Source of the DNA: an uncultured Dehalococcoidia bacterium
GTDB taxonomy: Bacteria; Chloroflexota; Dehalococcoidia; GIF9; UBA5629
NCBI GenBank assembly: GCA_937975645.1
Contig: CALJTV010000035.1
Span: forward strand, 1-48,550
Direction of reading: 5' to 3'
DNA: 48,550 bases
This document shows, in pieces, positions 36,317 to 47,785 of this stretch (positions within the stretch are counted from its first letter, which is position 1; every line of letters begins with the position of its first letter). The translations under genes and the position numbers were made by a program. Under the pieces are notes generated by a model. It was given only the letters and a program-made list of their open reading frames with translations. It searched no databases and was not told the origin of the DNA.

Positions 36317-36973
36317 TCAGGAGACGGTGATTATGCCCTTGCGTATTGCGTACTTAATGAGGTCGGCACGGTTGTGGATATCAAGCTTAGCCATGAGGCT
36401 TGTTTTATGTCTGTCCACAGTCTTGGGGCTAAGCACCAGCATCCTGGCAACCTCCTGGGTGGTGTAGCCCTCAGCCAGTAATTTCAATACTTCACGCTCC
36501 CTATTTGTGAGCTGGTAGTACGGGTCATGTTCCTTTGTTAGGTCAAGATGTTGCTGGTACCCCTCTACGAAGATGCGGGCTACCGACGGCGAAAGGTAGG
36601 AGTCGCCGCGGTGGACGGCGCGAATGGCGGTGACCAGCTCTGAGGAAGCCGCCGTCTTGCAGATGAAGCCACGGGCTCCAGCCTCGAACATGGGGAACAC
36701 GAACTCGTGGTCATCGTATTGGGTGAGCGCGATCACCTTTGTCCTGGGGAACTGTTTGCAGATGCGGCGGGTTGCCTCCAGCCCGTCCATGAGGGGCATG
36801 GCAACGTCCATAAGCACCACGTCCGGCATCAGCTTTTCCACCTTTTCTATGGCTTCCCTGCCATTGGCTGCTTCGCCTACTAGCTCCATGTCTGCCATAA
36901 GTCCCAGCAGGGCATAGATGCCATCGCGCACTATGGCGTGGTCATCAACTACTAGCACCCTTATCTTTGACAC
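36317..36973 (-). CDS. NarL/LuxR-family response regulator
   Basis: Cytoplasmic transcription factor of 218 residues. The receiver (1-120) has DD at 10-11, the phospho-acceptor Asp56 in PDVVLMDVAMPLMDG, ALTQYDD and CKTAAS with the conserved Lys. The C-terminal LuxR helix-turn-helix (about 152-212) has LTNREREVLKLLAEGYTTQE and SPKTVDRHKTSLMAKL. It overlaps the histidine-kinase gene by 29 bases, so the two form one two-component pair. Targets cannot be read from the sequence. The adjacent oxidoreductase and double-receiver genes are the obvious candidates. Confidence 0.95.
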   Translation of the reverse strand: MSKIRVLVVDDHAIVRDGIYALLGLMADMELVGEAANGREAIEKVEKLMPDVVLMDVAMPLMDGLEATRRICKQFPRTKVIALTQYDDHEFVFPMFEAGARGFICKTAASSELVTAIRAVHRGDSYLSPSVARIFVEGYQQHLDLTKEHDPYYQLTNREREVLKLLAEGYTTQEVARMLVLSPKTVDRHKTSLMAKLDIHNRADLIKYAIRKGIITVS

Positions 36974-38252
36974 TAGCTGTCCTCCACTGAATGGGCACCC
37001 TCACGGTGACTGTGGTGCCCCTGCCCGGCTGTGATTTCACGTTGCAGGTGCCGCCCATGAGTTGTACCCGCTCTTTCATGCTGAACAAGCCGGCGCCACG
37101 ACCGCTGGGCTCCACGGTCTTTATCTGCGACACATCAAAACCGATGCCGTTATCGCTGATGGTCATCACCAGCTCATTGCCGTTTACCATGAGGCTGATG
37201 GAAACGCTGGTCGCTCTGGAATGCTGCTGAATATTGCCAATAGCCCCTTGTGCCACCCGGAAGAGGTTGGTCTCCACATCTTTGGGTAGTGCCCTGCCCA
37301 GTTCGTCGAAGTGGAAAGAGAGGCTTATTCCCAGGGGCTCCAGCACTGACTGGGCGTGCTGTCGGAGCGCCGGCACCAGCCCTAGGGAATCGAGGAGCGT
37401 GGGGCGCAGGTTGACGATAAGGCGGTGGATCTCATTGCCCACCTCAACAGCCAGCCCGTGCGCTTTCTTTAGCGTCTCTTTTAACCTAGCGTCTTGGATG
37501 CCAGCCATCTCCACCATTTCGGTCACCGCCTGCAGGTTCAGCACCAGTCCAGAAAGCGCCTGGCTGGTCTCATCGTGCAACTCGCGTGAGATGCGTCTCC
37601 GTTCTTCCTCCTGTGCCATCAGTGCAAACCGTACCAGTTGTCGGTAGCGTTCCCGACTGCGCCGCAGCTCCCCGTAGAGCCTTGCCTGCTCGATAGCCAT
37701 GCCGAGGAGGTCGCCGGTGGCGTATAAGAGGTGGATATCCTTCTCGGTGAACTGATGCGGCAGGTTGCTGGCAATATTCATAACGCCGAGCACCCTGTCC
37801 CTAGACATCAGGGGGACGCTGACGAAAGCCTTCAGCCCCTCCTTGCTGATAAGCTCGGGGTGGGCAGCTTCAGGGCTTTGAGAGATATCCTCCACCATGG
37901 CTGCCCTGGCGCTTTCCGCAACCTTTCCAGCGATGCCCTCGCCGAGCCTGATGCGCATCTCCCGGGCGTAGTCATCTGATATGCCATGGTATACACGGTA
38001 GGAGAGGGTGCCGGTGTCGTCATCGAGCAGCATTATGCCGCCAATTCCCCTGTCCAGCACGGCGAGGACGGTGTCCAGACCGACGCGCAGGATGGTATCG
38101 AGGTCAGTGAGCCCGCTGATGGCAGCGGCGACGCGGCTTAAGGCGATGAGTTCGTCTGGCTTTGCCGCTTGTGCGGTTGCGGGCGTGTCTACCTGTGTAG
38201 AGCTGCTGCTACCCTTTCTTCCCGCCAGAGCCTTCCCCTTTCCCGCCTTCAT
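36945..38252 (-). CDS. GAF-domain sensor histidine kinase (NarX/DegS class)
   Basis: Soluble sensor kinase of about 435 residues with no transmembrane segment. A GAF domain spans about 35-190 (LITRLGEGIAGKV-like RIRLGEGIAGKVAESARAAM, and VSVPLMSRDRVLGVMNIAS). A HisKA_3 dimerisation box with the phospho-accepting His near 226 is in RRISRELHDETSQALSGL. An HATPase domain ends with SDNGIGFD and GRGAGLFSMKERVQLMGG. ATG 38252 is used, 6 bases after AGGAGG, rather than the GTG one codon before. The signal bound by GAF is unknown: redox or small-molecule sensing are options. Confidence 0.95.
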   Translation of the reverse strand: MKAGKGKALAGRKGSSSSTQVDTPATAQAAKPDELIALSRVAAAISGLTDLDTILRVGLDTVLAVLDRGIGGIMLLDDDTGTLSYRVYHGISDDYAREMRIRLGEGIAGKVAESARAAMVEDISQSPEAAHPELISKEGLKAFVSVPLMSRDRVLGVMNIASNLPHQFTEKDIHLLYATGDLLGMAIEQARLYGELRRSRERYRQLVRFALMAQEEERRRISRELHDETSQALSGLVLNLQAVTEMVEMAGIQDARLKETLKKAHGLAVEVGNEIHRLIVNLRPTLLDSLGLVPALRQHAQSVLEPLGISLSFHFDELGRALPKDVETNLFRVAQGAIGNIQQHSRATSVSISLMVNGNELVMTISDNGIGFDVSQIKTVEPSGRGAGLFSMKERVQLMGGTCNVKSQPGRGTTVTVRVPIQWRTASVKDKGASS

Positions 38253-38276
38253 CACACCCCTCCTGTGTGTGACTCT

Positions 38277-38305
38277 AGCTTACATAAAGGGGCAGCACTT
38301 GTCAA
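38277..38305 (-). promoter_or_regulatory. Candidate promoter for the two-component / oxidoreductase run
   Basis: Perfect TTGACA (38305-38300, minus sense), 17-bp spacer, then TAAGCT (38282-38277), which matches only three of six at -10. It is 25 bases upstream of the histidine-kinase start. A weak -10 could suit activated transcription. Confidence 0.42.
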
Positions 38306-38363
38306 TCAGACAGGAGGTGTCGGTTGCTGTTGCCCGAGTGGTCTTGTCCCGGACATGAGTGGG

Positions 38364-39434
38364 TTACTTTACCTCGCTGAGGCGCTTTTTCAGGTAGTCG
38401 ATGACTTTGACCGGAGTGGGGTCTACCGCGTAGAGAAGCGCCAGATAGTAGCTCACCCAGTCGCCGAGATAGACCATCCCCATCATCTGCGCCAGCTGGC
38501 CCTTCCCAGGGGCGTCCACAATCTGATGGGGGATACCGCTCTGTTTGAGCAGTTCTGAAGTGACTTCATAGCGAAGGAGGGTGCGGTGGTGAATATGGCT
38601 GGAGCGGAGCAGGACGACAAATAGCTTTGCTGCCAGCTCCTTCGGCATCTCATAGCCGACCACGGCATTGTGATTAAGTTCTGGTAGGGCTTCGAAGAAT
38701 GCCCAAGCTTTGCTGTTCTCGTTTATCTGCGTCTTCCAGCGGCGGGCGACCTCGCTCATAATGCCGGCGCCGTAGACGACGGCGATCTTACCATGGAGGT
38801 TACGGGCAAGCTGCTTTGCTGGATTGACCGCCGTGGGGACCGTCTCGTTCCATTTAGTGAGCAGGTCTTCCAGCACCCCGAGCATTTCAGCGACCTCAGC
38901 GGACATGTCTTTGAAGAAGCCGAGCTGCTGCAGAAAGGCGATGAGCGGCATGAGGCTGTAGCCCAATGCTGCCCGGGGTGGCGAGTTATGCTCGATGGTG
39001 AACACGGGCACGCCAGACCTTTCCGCCATTTCTGCCAGCCTGCCGCCAGTGGTCAGTGCCAACTTATGACATTTGGTGCCCAGCGCCTGAGAGAGGGCGG
39101 AGAGCGTCTCCTCGGTGTTGCCTGAATAGCTGGAGGCGATGACCAGGGTGTTTTCATCGACGAACGGCGGTAGGTCGTAGTCGCGGACAACGAAGATGAG
39201 CGGTCTCTTCAGGTGGTGGGCTAGGTTGCGGAGCAGGTCGCCGCCGATGGCTGAGCCACCCATCCCCAGCAATACCACCTTGTCCGCGCTGCGGTACTCC
39301 GGCGGTAGTCTGAAGTGCAACGCCTTTTTCCAGGCGTCTTGGCACTGTGCGGGCAGCCCCTTTATTTGCTCCAGCATCCCTGCGGTGTCGAGGCGCTGGT
39401 AGATGGTAAGGTCGTCAAGGTCGGTCATGGTCAC
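38364..39434 (-). CDS. Bifunctional phosphoglucose/phosphomannose isomerase
   Basis: Interconverts glucose-6-P or mannose-6-P with fructose-6-P. This SIS-fold type is known from archaea and some bacteria including Chloroflexota. The 356 residues carry VVLLGMGGSAIGGDLLRNLA near 50-69, ASSYSGNTEETLSAL near 103-117, and FTIEHNSPPRAALGYSLMPL near 155. It overlaps the mutase gene by 4 bases, so hexose-phosphate isomerisation and mutase steps are encoded together, probably serving nucleotide-sugar or storage metabolism. Confidence 0.92.
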   Translation of the reverse strand: MTMTDLDDLTIYQRLDTAGMLEQIKGLPAQCQDAWKKALHFRLPPEYRSADKVVLLGMGGSAIGGDLLRNLAHHLKRPLIFVVRDYDLPPFVDENTLVIASSYSGNTEETLSALSQALGTKCHKLALTTGGRLAEMAERSGVPVFTIEHNSPPRAALGYSLMPLIAFLQQLGFFKDMSAEVAEMLGVLEDLLTKWNETVPTAVNPAKQLARNLHGKIAVVYGAGIMSEVARRWKTQINENSKAWAFFEALPELNHNAVVGYEMPKELAAKLFVVLLRSSHIHHRTLLRYEVTSELLKQSGIPHQIVDAPGKGQLAQMMGMVYLGDWVSYYLALLYAVDPTPVKVIDYLKKRLSEVK

Positions 39435-40852
39435 ACCCCAAGCATCTTCCTGCCGCTATCGAGTAGCCTCTGTACCTGCTGCGGCGTGTGGGCTTCGGCG
39501 TATATTCGGATGAGCGGTTCGGTGCCGGAGAAGCGGACGAGCAGCCAGGAGCCGTCGTCCAGCACATAGCGGTAACCGTCCCTGGTGTCCAGCCGCACCA
39601 CATTTTTGCCGGCGATTGATTTTACCGTTTGTCCAGAAATCCTGCTGTTCAAAGTGTCTTTCTCCTCGGGCTGGATATGGATATCGATGCGGTCGTAATG
39701 GTGCTCGCCGACCTTACTAAAAAGGTGTTCCAGTAGCTGCGAGGGCTTCTTGCCGGTCCTGATGATAAAGTCCAGGAAGTAGAGCCCGGCGAGGATGCCA
39801 TCACGCTCGGGGACATGTCCGCGGAAGCCGTAGCCGCCGCTCTCCTCGCCGCCGATAACGGCGTGCTTCTCCTTCATCAGCGGTGCCACGTATTTGAAAC
39901 CCACCGGCGTCTCGAACACGGGCACGCCGTAAATTTCGCCGAGGCGGTAGAGCATGTCGGTGGAGGTGAGGGTCTTGATGATAGCGCCCCGCTCGCCGCG
40001 CACCTCCAACAGGTAGAGTGTGAGTAAGGCGAATACCTGGTGCTGGTTGAGGAACCTACCCTTCTCATCGATGATGCCGATGCGGTCGGCATCCCCATCG
40101 GTGGCAAGGCCGGCATCGGCTTTCTCCCTGACTACCACGGCGCAGAGTTCGCCGAGGAACCTGGCGATGGGCTCGGGCTGGATGCCGGGGAAGGACGGGT
40201 TGCGCTCACCGCGTATCTCGGTGATGGAGATATTGCTGCCTTCAAGGAGCCTGCGGAAATAGCCGCTGCCGGCGCCGTACATCGAGTCGACAACGATTTT
40301 GAGTCTGCTTTTGCGGATGGGTTCAAGGTCGACCAGCCTGCTGATGTGGGCGAAGTAGTCTGGGTCGGGGTCGAAATAGGAGACAGAGCCATTTTCCAGC
40401 GCTTTAGCCAGTGGCAGCCTGTTTATTTCACCGCTGGCAGCCACCTCGTTGGCAACCCTCTCTATCTCCGCAGCTACCCCAACAGGGGCGCTGGCGCCGC
40501 TTTCGTCCTTGTATTTAAAGCCGTTCCACCTTCCCGGGTTGTGGCTGGCGGTGATGATGATGGCGCCGGCTGAGTTAGTAGAGGTGACGGAGTAGCTTAT
40601 CACCGGGGTGGGTGCTGGCTTGGTGCACAGCCTTACCTTGATGCCCTCGGCGGCGATGACCTCGGCGGCTGCGGCGGCGAAGTCCTCGGAAGCAAACCTG
40701 GTATCATAGCCAATTACCAAGCCGCGCTCTGCCAGTCCGGTGCGCTCGAGGTAGTCAGCCACGCCATGGGCGCAGGCGCGGACGTTATCGAAGGTGAAGT
40801 CCTCGGCGATGACTCCCCGCCAGCCATCGGTGCCGAACTTTATCTTAGCCAT
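39431..40852 (-). CDS. Phosphoglucomutase/phosphomannomutase family protein
   Basis: Alpha-D-phosphohexomutase moving phosphate between C1 and C6 of hexoses. The 473 residues have the N-terminal KFGTDGWRGVIAEDF, the phosphoserine loop IITASHNPGRWNGFKYK near 100, the metal loop DGDADRIGII near 250, the sugar-binding GGEESGGYGFRGH near 335 and the phosphate-binding RFSGTEPLIRIY near 440. Substrate preference (glucose or mannose) is not clear. It comes 9 bases after the metK stop and overlaps the isomerase gene. Confidence 0.93.
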   Translation of the reverse strand: MAKIKFGTDGWRGVIAEDFTFDNVRACAHGVADYLERTGLAERGLVIGYDTRFASEDFAAAAAEVIAAEGIKVRLCTKPAPTPVISYSVTSTNSAGAIIITASHNPGRWNGFKYKDESGASAPVGVAAEIERVANEVAASGEINRLPLAKALENGSVSYFDPDPDYFAHISRLVDLEPIRKSRLKIVVDSMYGAGSGYFRRLLEGSNISITEIRGERNPSFPGIQPEPIARFLGELCAVVVREKADAGLATDGDADRIGIIDEKGRFLNQHQVFALLTLYLLEVRGERGAIIKTLTSTDMLYRLGEIYGVPVFETPVGFKYVAPLMKEKHAVIGGEESGGYGFRGHVPERDGILAGLYFLDFIIRTGKKPSQLLEHLFSKVGEHHYDRIDIHIQPEEKDTLNSRISGQTVKSIAGKNVVRLDTRDGYRYVLDDGSWLLVRFSGTEPLIRIYAEAHTPQQVQRLLDSGRKMLGV

Positions 40853-40861
40853 ACCAGGATA

Positions 40862-42073
40862 TTATAGCCCAGCCTCAGCCCTGAGTACCTGTGCTTTATC
40901 TGTCTTCTCCCAGGGCAGGTCAAGGTCGTCCCTGCCGAAGTGTCCGTAGACTGCGGTCTGGCGGTAAATGGGACGGCGCAAATTCAAGTGCCGGATGATG
41001 GCTTCAGGGCGGAAGTCGAAGTGCTTCTGGATGAGTCCCAGTATCACCCTGTCCGGGACCTTCCCGGTGCCGAAGGTCTCGATGGACAATGAAAGCGGGC
41101 GGGCGACCCCGATGGCATAAGCCACCTGTACCTCGATGCGGTCAGCAAGCCCGGCGGCGACCACGTTCTTTGCCACATACCTCGCCATATAGCTGGCGGA
41201 GCGGTCGACCTTGGTGGGGTCTTTGCCGGAGAAACAGCCGCCGCCGTGGCGGCAGGCGCCACCGTAGGTGTCCACCAGTATCTTCCGCCCGGTGAAGCCG
41301 GTATCGGAGACGGGACCACCGATGACAAACTTGCCGGCGCTGTTCACATAGTACCGTGTGCGGTCATCGAGCAGGTAGGGGGGTACCACCGCTTTGACCA
41401 CCTTCTCGATAATGTCGTTGCGGATGGTCTTAGCGTCGACATCGGGGTCGTGGTGGGCGCCGATGACGATGGAGTCTATCCTTTTTGGCACACCGCGCTC
41501 GTATTCCACGGTCACCTGTGATTTGCCATCGGGGCGGAGGTAAGGGATTATCTTCTGTTTCCTCACCTGTGCCATATGGCGGCAGAGCTTGTTGGCGAGG
41601 GAGATGGGGAGTGGCATGAGCTCTATGGTCTCAGTGCAGGCGAAGCCGAACATCATCCCCTGGTCGCCGGCGCCGGTCCTGTCCAGCTCGTCAACCGTTG
41701 CGGCGCCCTCACGCACCTCCATAGCCTGGCTGACGCCGGCGTCTATGTCTGCCGATTGTGGCTTTATGGACACCAGCACGCCGCAGGACTGGTAGTCGAA
41801 GCCATATTCAGGTCTGGTGTAGCCTACCTCCTTCACCACCTTGCGGACGACCTCCGGTATCTCCACATAGCACTTGGTGGTGATCTCGCCGAGGACCACC
41901 ACCAGACCGACGGTCACCGCCACCTCACAGGCAACCCTGCCGTAGGGGTCCTGCTCCAGGATGGCATCGAGGATGGCGTCTGAGATCTGGTCGCAGAGCT
42001 TGTCCGGGTGTCCCTCGGTCACCGATTCCGAAGCGAAGAAGTATGAAGTCGAATCGCTGAAGCTGTTAGCCAT
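40862..42073 (-). CDS. metK: S-adenosylmethionine synthetase
   Basis: Makes SAM from methionine and ATP. The 403 residues include [20 protein letters not shown] at 12-31, [16 protein letters not shown] near 135, and the glycine-rich signature [20 protein letters not shown] near 275-294. AAGGAGAAAAAA precedes the ATG. It follows ahcY by 16 bases. Together they recycle the methyl cycle that uses methyl-THF from the nearby metVF. Confidence 0.97.
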   Translation of the reverse strand: MANSFSDSTSYFFASESVTEGHPDKLCDQISDAILDAILEQDPYGRVACEVAVTVGLVVVLGEITTKCYVEIPEVVRKVVKEVGYTRPEYGFDYQSCGVLVSIKPQSADIDAGVSQAMEVREGAATVDELDRTGAGDQGMMFGFACTETIELMPLPISLANKLCRHMAQVRKQKIIPYLRPDGKSQVTVEYERGVPKRIDSIVIGAHHDPDVDAKTIRNDIIEKVVKAVVPPYLLDDRTRYYVNSAGKFVIGGPVSDTGFTGRKILVDTYGGACRHGGGCFSGKDPTKVDRSASYMARYVAKNVVAAGLADRIEVQVAYAIGVARPLSLSIETFGTGKVPDRVILGLIQKHFDFRPEAIIRHLNLRRPIYRQTAVYGHFGRDDLDLPWEKTDKAQVLRAEAGL

Positions 42074-42089
42074 TTTTTTCTCCTTGTGG

Positions 42090-44899
<2,810 letters not shown>

Positions 44900-45104
44900 T
44901 TAAGTGTAAGGTTTTGTCACCCTGCTTTCAAGTCCTTGAATTTTCGAAAACAATAGACAGGTTGTTATAGACGGGACTCCGGTGAAATTGCAAGACTGGG
45001 GTGAACTGGAGCTGTTTCAGCCTAAAGATTTTGTCCTGGAGAAGACGGGCGTTGGGAGCGAGCCCCTGAGGCTGGACAATTTGGGTCAGGATTATTAAGA
45101 GGGC
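44900..45104. other. Intergenic region without a supported gene
   Basis: AT-richer spacer between the APH/P-loop gene and the transposase remnant. It contains the palindrome TTTTCGAAAA (44941-44950) and a short plus-strand frame from GTG 44982 to TAA 45098 (38 codons). That frame has no recognised homology and no ribosome site, so I do not call it a gene. I see no RNA gene or riboswitch. Confidence 0.5.
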
Positions 45105-45290
45105 GTGGCGGGGTCAGAGCATGGTCGAAAGGAGAAACGACCTCGCTATTATGAGGCCTATCAGGATGTGGTAACCAGGCTTTCCTATCTCCTTAAGGAC
45201 GTCTATAACCACAAAAGGCTTCACTCAGCGCTTGGTCACCGCCCCCCAGAGTCTCCTAGCCGTATTTGCCGAATCATAGAGGTACAGTCC
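45105..45290 (+). pseudogene. Remnant of an insertion-sequence transposase (integrase C-terminus)
   Basis: In the plus frame from GTG 45105 only the last part of an IS3-like rve integrase is recognisable: YYEAYQDVVTRLSYLLKDVY followed by NHKRLHSALGHRPPESP. In intact transposases this follows the catalytic DDE domain, which is missing here. No upstream orfA or inverted repeats are evident, and the frame runs on into sequence antisense to a small minus-strand gene. It therefore looks like an old fragment, not a functional element. Confidence 0.75.
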
Positions 45291-45317
45291 AACGGGTCAA
45301 CATGCTTGGCTGGTAGA

Positions 45318-45566
45318 CTATTTGGGTGGTGGTCGGAGCATGACCCGCCAGGGGTCACAGCCCCGGAACTGTTCCTCTTTGGCGAGCAGCTTTGCCAGCA
45401 GGTCTTCAAGACGGTCCCTGTCAGCCTGGGAGAAGTTTTTAGCTTCGGGACCGGTAAGCATCGCGGTTATCTCGTCTTTTAGCCGCAGCAGCTGGAACCT
45501 GCCCTGAGCCGCCTTGAGTCTGGCTTCAAGTCCGGATATCGATGGGCCTATGGTTTTTCGTGGCAT
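45318..45566 (-). CDS. Small helical protein of unknown function
   Basis: 82 residues from ATG 45566 (MPRKTIGPSISGLEARLKAA), or 87 from ATG 45581. The sequence is charged and probably alpha-helical (RLKDEITAMLTGPEAKNFSQ and RDRLEDLLAKLLAKEEQF), with no cysteine pairs or signal peptide. TATAAT at 45585-45580 (minus sense) overlaps the upstream ATG, so a transcript would begin between the two ATGs. That favours the second one and a nearly leaderless message. I do not recognise the family. The neighbouring transposase remnant and DUF35 gene give no functional clue. Confidence 0.5.
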   Translation of the reverse strand: MPRKTIGPSISGLEARLKAAQGRFQLLRLKDEITAMLTGPEAKNFSQADRDRLEDLLAKLLAKEEQFRGCDPWRVMLRPPPK

Positions 45567-45623
45567 TTTTTGTCTACCCATTATACAATAGCAGCACTCT
45601 TCACTTTAACTCTCCCCTCGCTA

Positions 45624-46034
45624 TCAGTCTTCTAGGCTGAAAAGAGGTCTGACCAGCTCGCCGGCGGAGAACTTATCGCCGGGAAATATGGCATGGCCCA
45701 CCTTCACCCGTTTACCAATGATGTCCATGGTGACCTTGGTGGGGTCTACACCGCCGAGGTTGCCCATGAGCCAGGGACCTTCATCGAGCTCCACCAGGAC
45801 GACCACGTATGGTGCTTCAGCCTCTCTGCCCTCCGGCGGGACATATATTGTGGTGAATGTCTGGATGGTGCCTTTGCCGCTAAGCTGCACCACCTCAAGC
45901 TCGGTGCCCTGGCATTTGCTGCAGGTTATCCTTGGCGGCACAGTGATGGCGCCGCATTCCTGACATTTCAGTCCCAGCAGCCTGTCCTCTTTTAGCGCCT
46001 CACTATATTCTTTGAAGGTCAGCTTGTGTTCCAT
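45624..46034 (-). CDS. Zinc-ribbon OB-fold protein (DUF35 family)
   Basis: 136 residues with an N-terminal rubredoxin-like zinc ribbon (C24, C27, C38, C41) and a C-terminal OB fold (GKGTIQTFTTIYVPPEGRE near 54-72). DUF35 proteins bridge or channel intermediates for thiolases. In archaea they join acetoacetyl-CoA thiolase to HMG-CoA synthase. The adjacent thiolase gene 30 bases upstream supports a partner role. AGGAGG lies just before the ATG. Confidence 0.92.
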   Translation of the reverse strand: MEHKLTFKEYSEALKEDRLLGLKCQECGAITVPPRITCSKCQGTELEVVQLSGKGTIQTFTTIYVPPEGREAEAPYVVVLVELDEGPWLMGNLGGVDPTKVTMDIIGKRVKVGHAIFPGDKFSAGELVRPLFSLED

Positions 46035-46064
46035 GGTCGCCTCCTGTCACCTTTTCGCAAAGTC

Positions 46065-47240
46065 TCACCAGCCCCGTGCCAGTATGGCGTTGCAGATGGT
46101 GCCGCCATCGCCGCCGAGGGTATCGGTCATACCTATCTTTGCCCCCTCCACCTGCCTTTCGCCGCACTCGCCCCTGAGCTGTTTGACGATCTCATAGACC
46201 TGAGCAGTGCCGGTGGCGCCGATGGGGTGGCCCTTGGCTTTCAAGCCACCTGAGGGGTTGACCGCTATCTTACCACCGATCTTGGTCTCGCCCCGTTCCA
46301 CAGCCTCGCCAGACTTACCGAATTCGAAGAAGCCCAGGCTCTCCAGGGCGATGAGGGTGGCGATGCTGAAGCAGTCGTGCAGTTCGATGACGTCTATGTC
46401 CTTGGGCGATAGCCCTGCCATGCTGTATGCCTGCTTGGCGGAAAGCTCCCTGGCGATGAGGCGGGGGAGGTAGTCCTTCTGGCTGGCAAGGTTACCTGAT
46501 GATGCCTGCCCCAGTCCGACAACATATACCGGCTTGTCGCTGAGCTTCTTAGCTTTCTCCTCGCAGGCGAGGACCACCGCCGAGGCGCCATCGGAGAAGG
46601 GGCAGCAGTCGTAGAGCTGGAGTGGCTGGGCGACCATGATGCTGTTGAACACATCGTCCATGGTGATCTCTTTGCGGAACTGTGCCTTGGGGTTGCGTGC
46701 CCCGTAGTAGTGTGAGTTTATCGAGACCTGTGCCATCTGACGCTTCAGCCTCTCCAGCGGGATACTATATTTTCGGGAGTAGAGGTGGGTGAGCAAAGCG
46801 AAGACGCCGGGGAAGGTGAGACCGCAGGGATACTCATAGCGGCTATCGCTGGCGGCGGCGAATGTCCTGGTTGCCAGAGGTGTGCCCATTTTGGCGGCGG
46901 TCTCGGTGCCGCCGACGAGGACGATGTCGAAGGCGCCGGATGCCACCCACATCACCGCATCACGGAAGGCAGCGCTGGAGGAGGCGCAGGCGTTCTCGTA
47001 GCGGTTCGCCGGGACATGGTCGAGTCCAAGGTAGTCTGCGGCAAAGACCTGGACCTGTGCCTGTCCCTCGGCGATATCGCTAAGCGCATTGCCCACGAAC
47101 AGCGCCTGAATATCTCTGGGCTTGATGTTGGACTCGGCGATGGCGTCCATAGCAGCCTCGGCAAACAGTTCCACGGCGGTCTTGGACTGTGCGCCGGTGA
47201 ACTTGGTCATGCCTACTCCGACGACGGCTACTTTCCTCAT
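46065..47240 (-). CDS. Thiolase-family protein (SCP-x / archaeal acetyl-CoA acetyltransferase type)
   Basis: 391-residue thiolase fold acting on acyl-CoA. The nucleophile is in YENACASSSAAFRDAVMW (Cys near 85), and the histidines are in IELHDCFSIATLIALE near 295 and GGLKAKGHPIGATGTAQVYE near 340. The C-terminal segment LGGDGGTICNAILARGW lacks the second cysteine of classical acetyl-CoA acetyltransferases and matches the SCP-x-like, DUF35-associated type. AAGGAGGGGAAT precedes the ATG. With DUF35 it may form an acyl-transferring complex in lipid, isoprenoid or fatty-acid metabolism. The substrate is not determined. Confidence 0.9.
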   Translation of the reverse strand: MRKVAVVGVGMTKFTGAQSKTAVELFAEAAMDAIAESNIKPRDIQALFVGNALSDIAEGQAQVQVFAADYLGLDHVPANRYENACASSSAAFRDAVMWVASGAFDIVLVGGTETAAKMGTPLATRTFAAASDSRYEYPCGLTFPGVFALLTHLYSRKYSIPLERLKRQMAQVSINSHYYGARNPKAQFRKEITMDDVFNSIMVAQPLQLYDCCPFSDGASAVVLACEEKAKKLSDKPVYVVGLGQASSGNLASQKDYLPRLIARELSAKQAYSMAGLSPKDIDVIELHDCFSIATLIALESLGFFEFGKSGEAVERGETKIGGKIAVNPSGGLKAKGHPIGATGTAQVYEIVKQLRGECGERQVEGAKIGMTDTLGGDGGTICNAILARGW

Positions 47241-47258
47241 ATTCCCCTCCTTACGAAG

Positions 47259-47780
47259 TCAGTTTATCATCTTGGGCTGGCAGCGGCTGCAAAATGCAGC
47301 CTGCTTCCAGTCGGTATCGTCCAGGCTGTTGGAGAAATGCATCACGCATTTGGCGTCAGGGCAGTGTCCCAGGTGGAGGAGATGTCCCAGCTCGTGCACC
47401 GCCTCCTTGGTAGCCCTGTCCAGGAAAAGTCCCCTGTCCTCAGGCAGCCCGTAGAACTCCTGCCGTAGGCGGCATAGGGAGAGGACCGCTATTTCAGAGG
47501 CGGTGTCAGCCTGCCCGAAGACGAAGTTGAGATGGGGGGCGTAGAGGTCGACATCAACAATGCCAAGCACTTTTTCCCCCTTAGCCCTATGCCCCCTCTT
47601 TAGCCAGTCGATTATCCTGCCGGCGAGGTATTGTCCGCGCCAGGTATCGTAAGCCTGGGTCAGCTCGGTAATGAGCGGCACCACCTCAATGGGGCAGCCG
47701 AATATTTCAGCCAGCCGCTGCCTGAGTTCCGCCATCACATCATCGTCTATCTTGCCTACGGGTCTGAGGACTATCTTCAC
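47259..47780 (-). CDS. Archaemetzincin-family zinc metalloprotease
   Basis: 173 residues with the extended zinc motif HELGHLLHLGHC (His ligands near 130, 134 and 140) followed by the family cysteines in CPDAKCVMHFSNSL and FCSRCQP, which bind a second, structural zinc. The methionine of CVMHF is the Met-turn. Physiological substrates of archaemetzincins are unknown. The family is mainly archaeal and patchy in bacteria. The GTG start has little ribosome-site support. It lies 5 bases after the THEP1-type NTPase gene. Confidence 0.9.
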   Translation of the reverse strand: MKIVLRPVGKIDDDVMAELRQRLAEIFGCPIEVVPLITELTQAYDTWRGQYLAGRIIDWLKRGHRAKGEKVLGIVDVDLYAPHLNFVFGQADTASEIAVLSLCRLRQEFYGLPEDRGLFLDRATKEAVHELGHLLHLGHCPDAKCVMHFSNSLDDTDWKQAAFCSRCQPKMIN

Positions 47781-47785
47781 GCCAG

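Noticed and set aside
44982..45098. 38-codon plus-strand frame ending LDNLGQDY
   Set aside because: No ribosome site, no recognised similarity and no partner gene. It could be chance or part of the decayed insertion.
45291..45482. Continuation of the transposase frame to 45482
   Set aside because: Past the HSALGHRPPESP segment the residues no longer resemble an integrase and are antisense to the minus-strand small gene.
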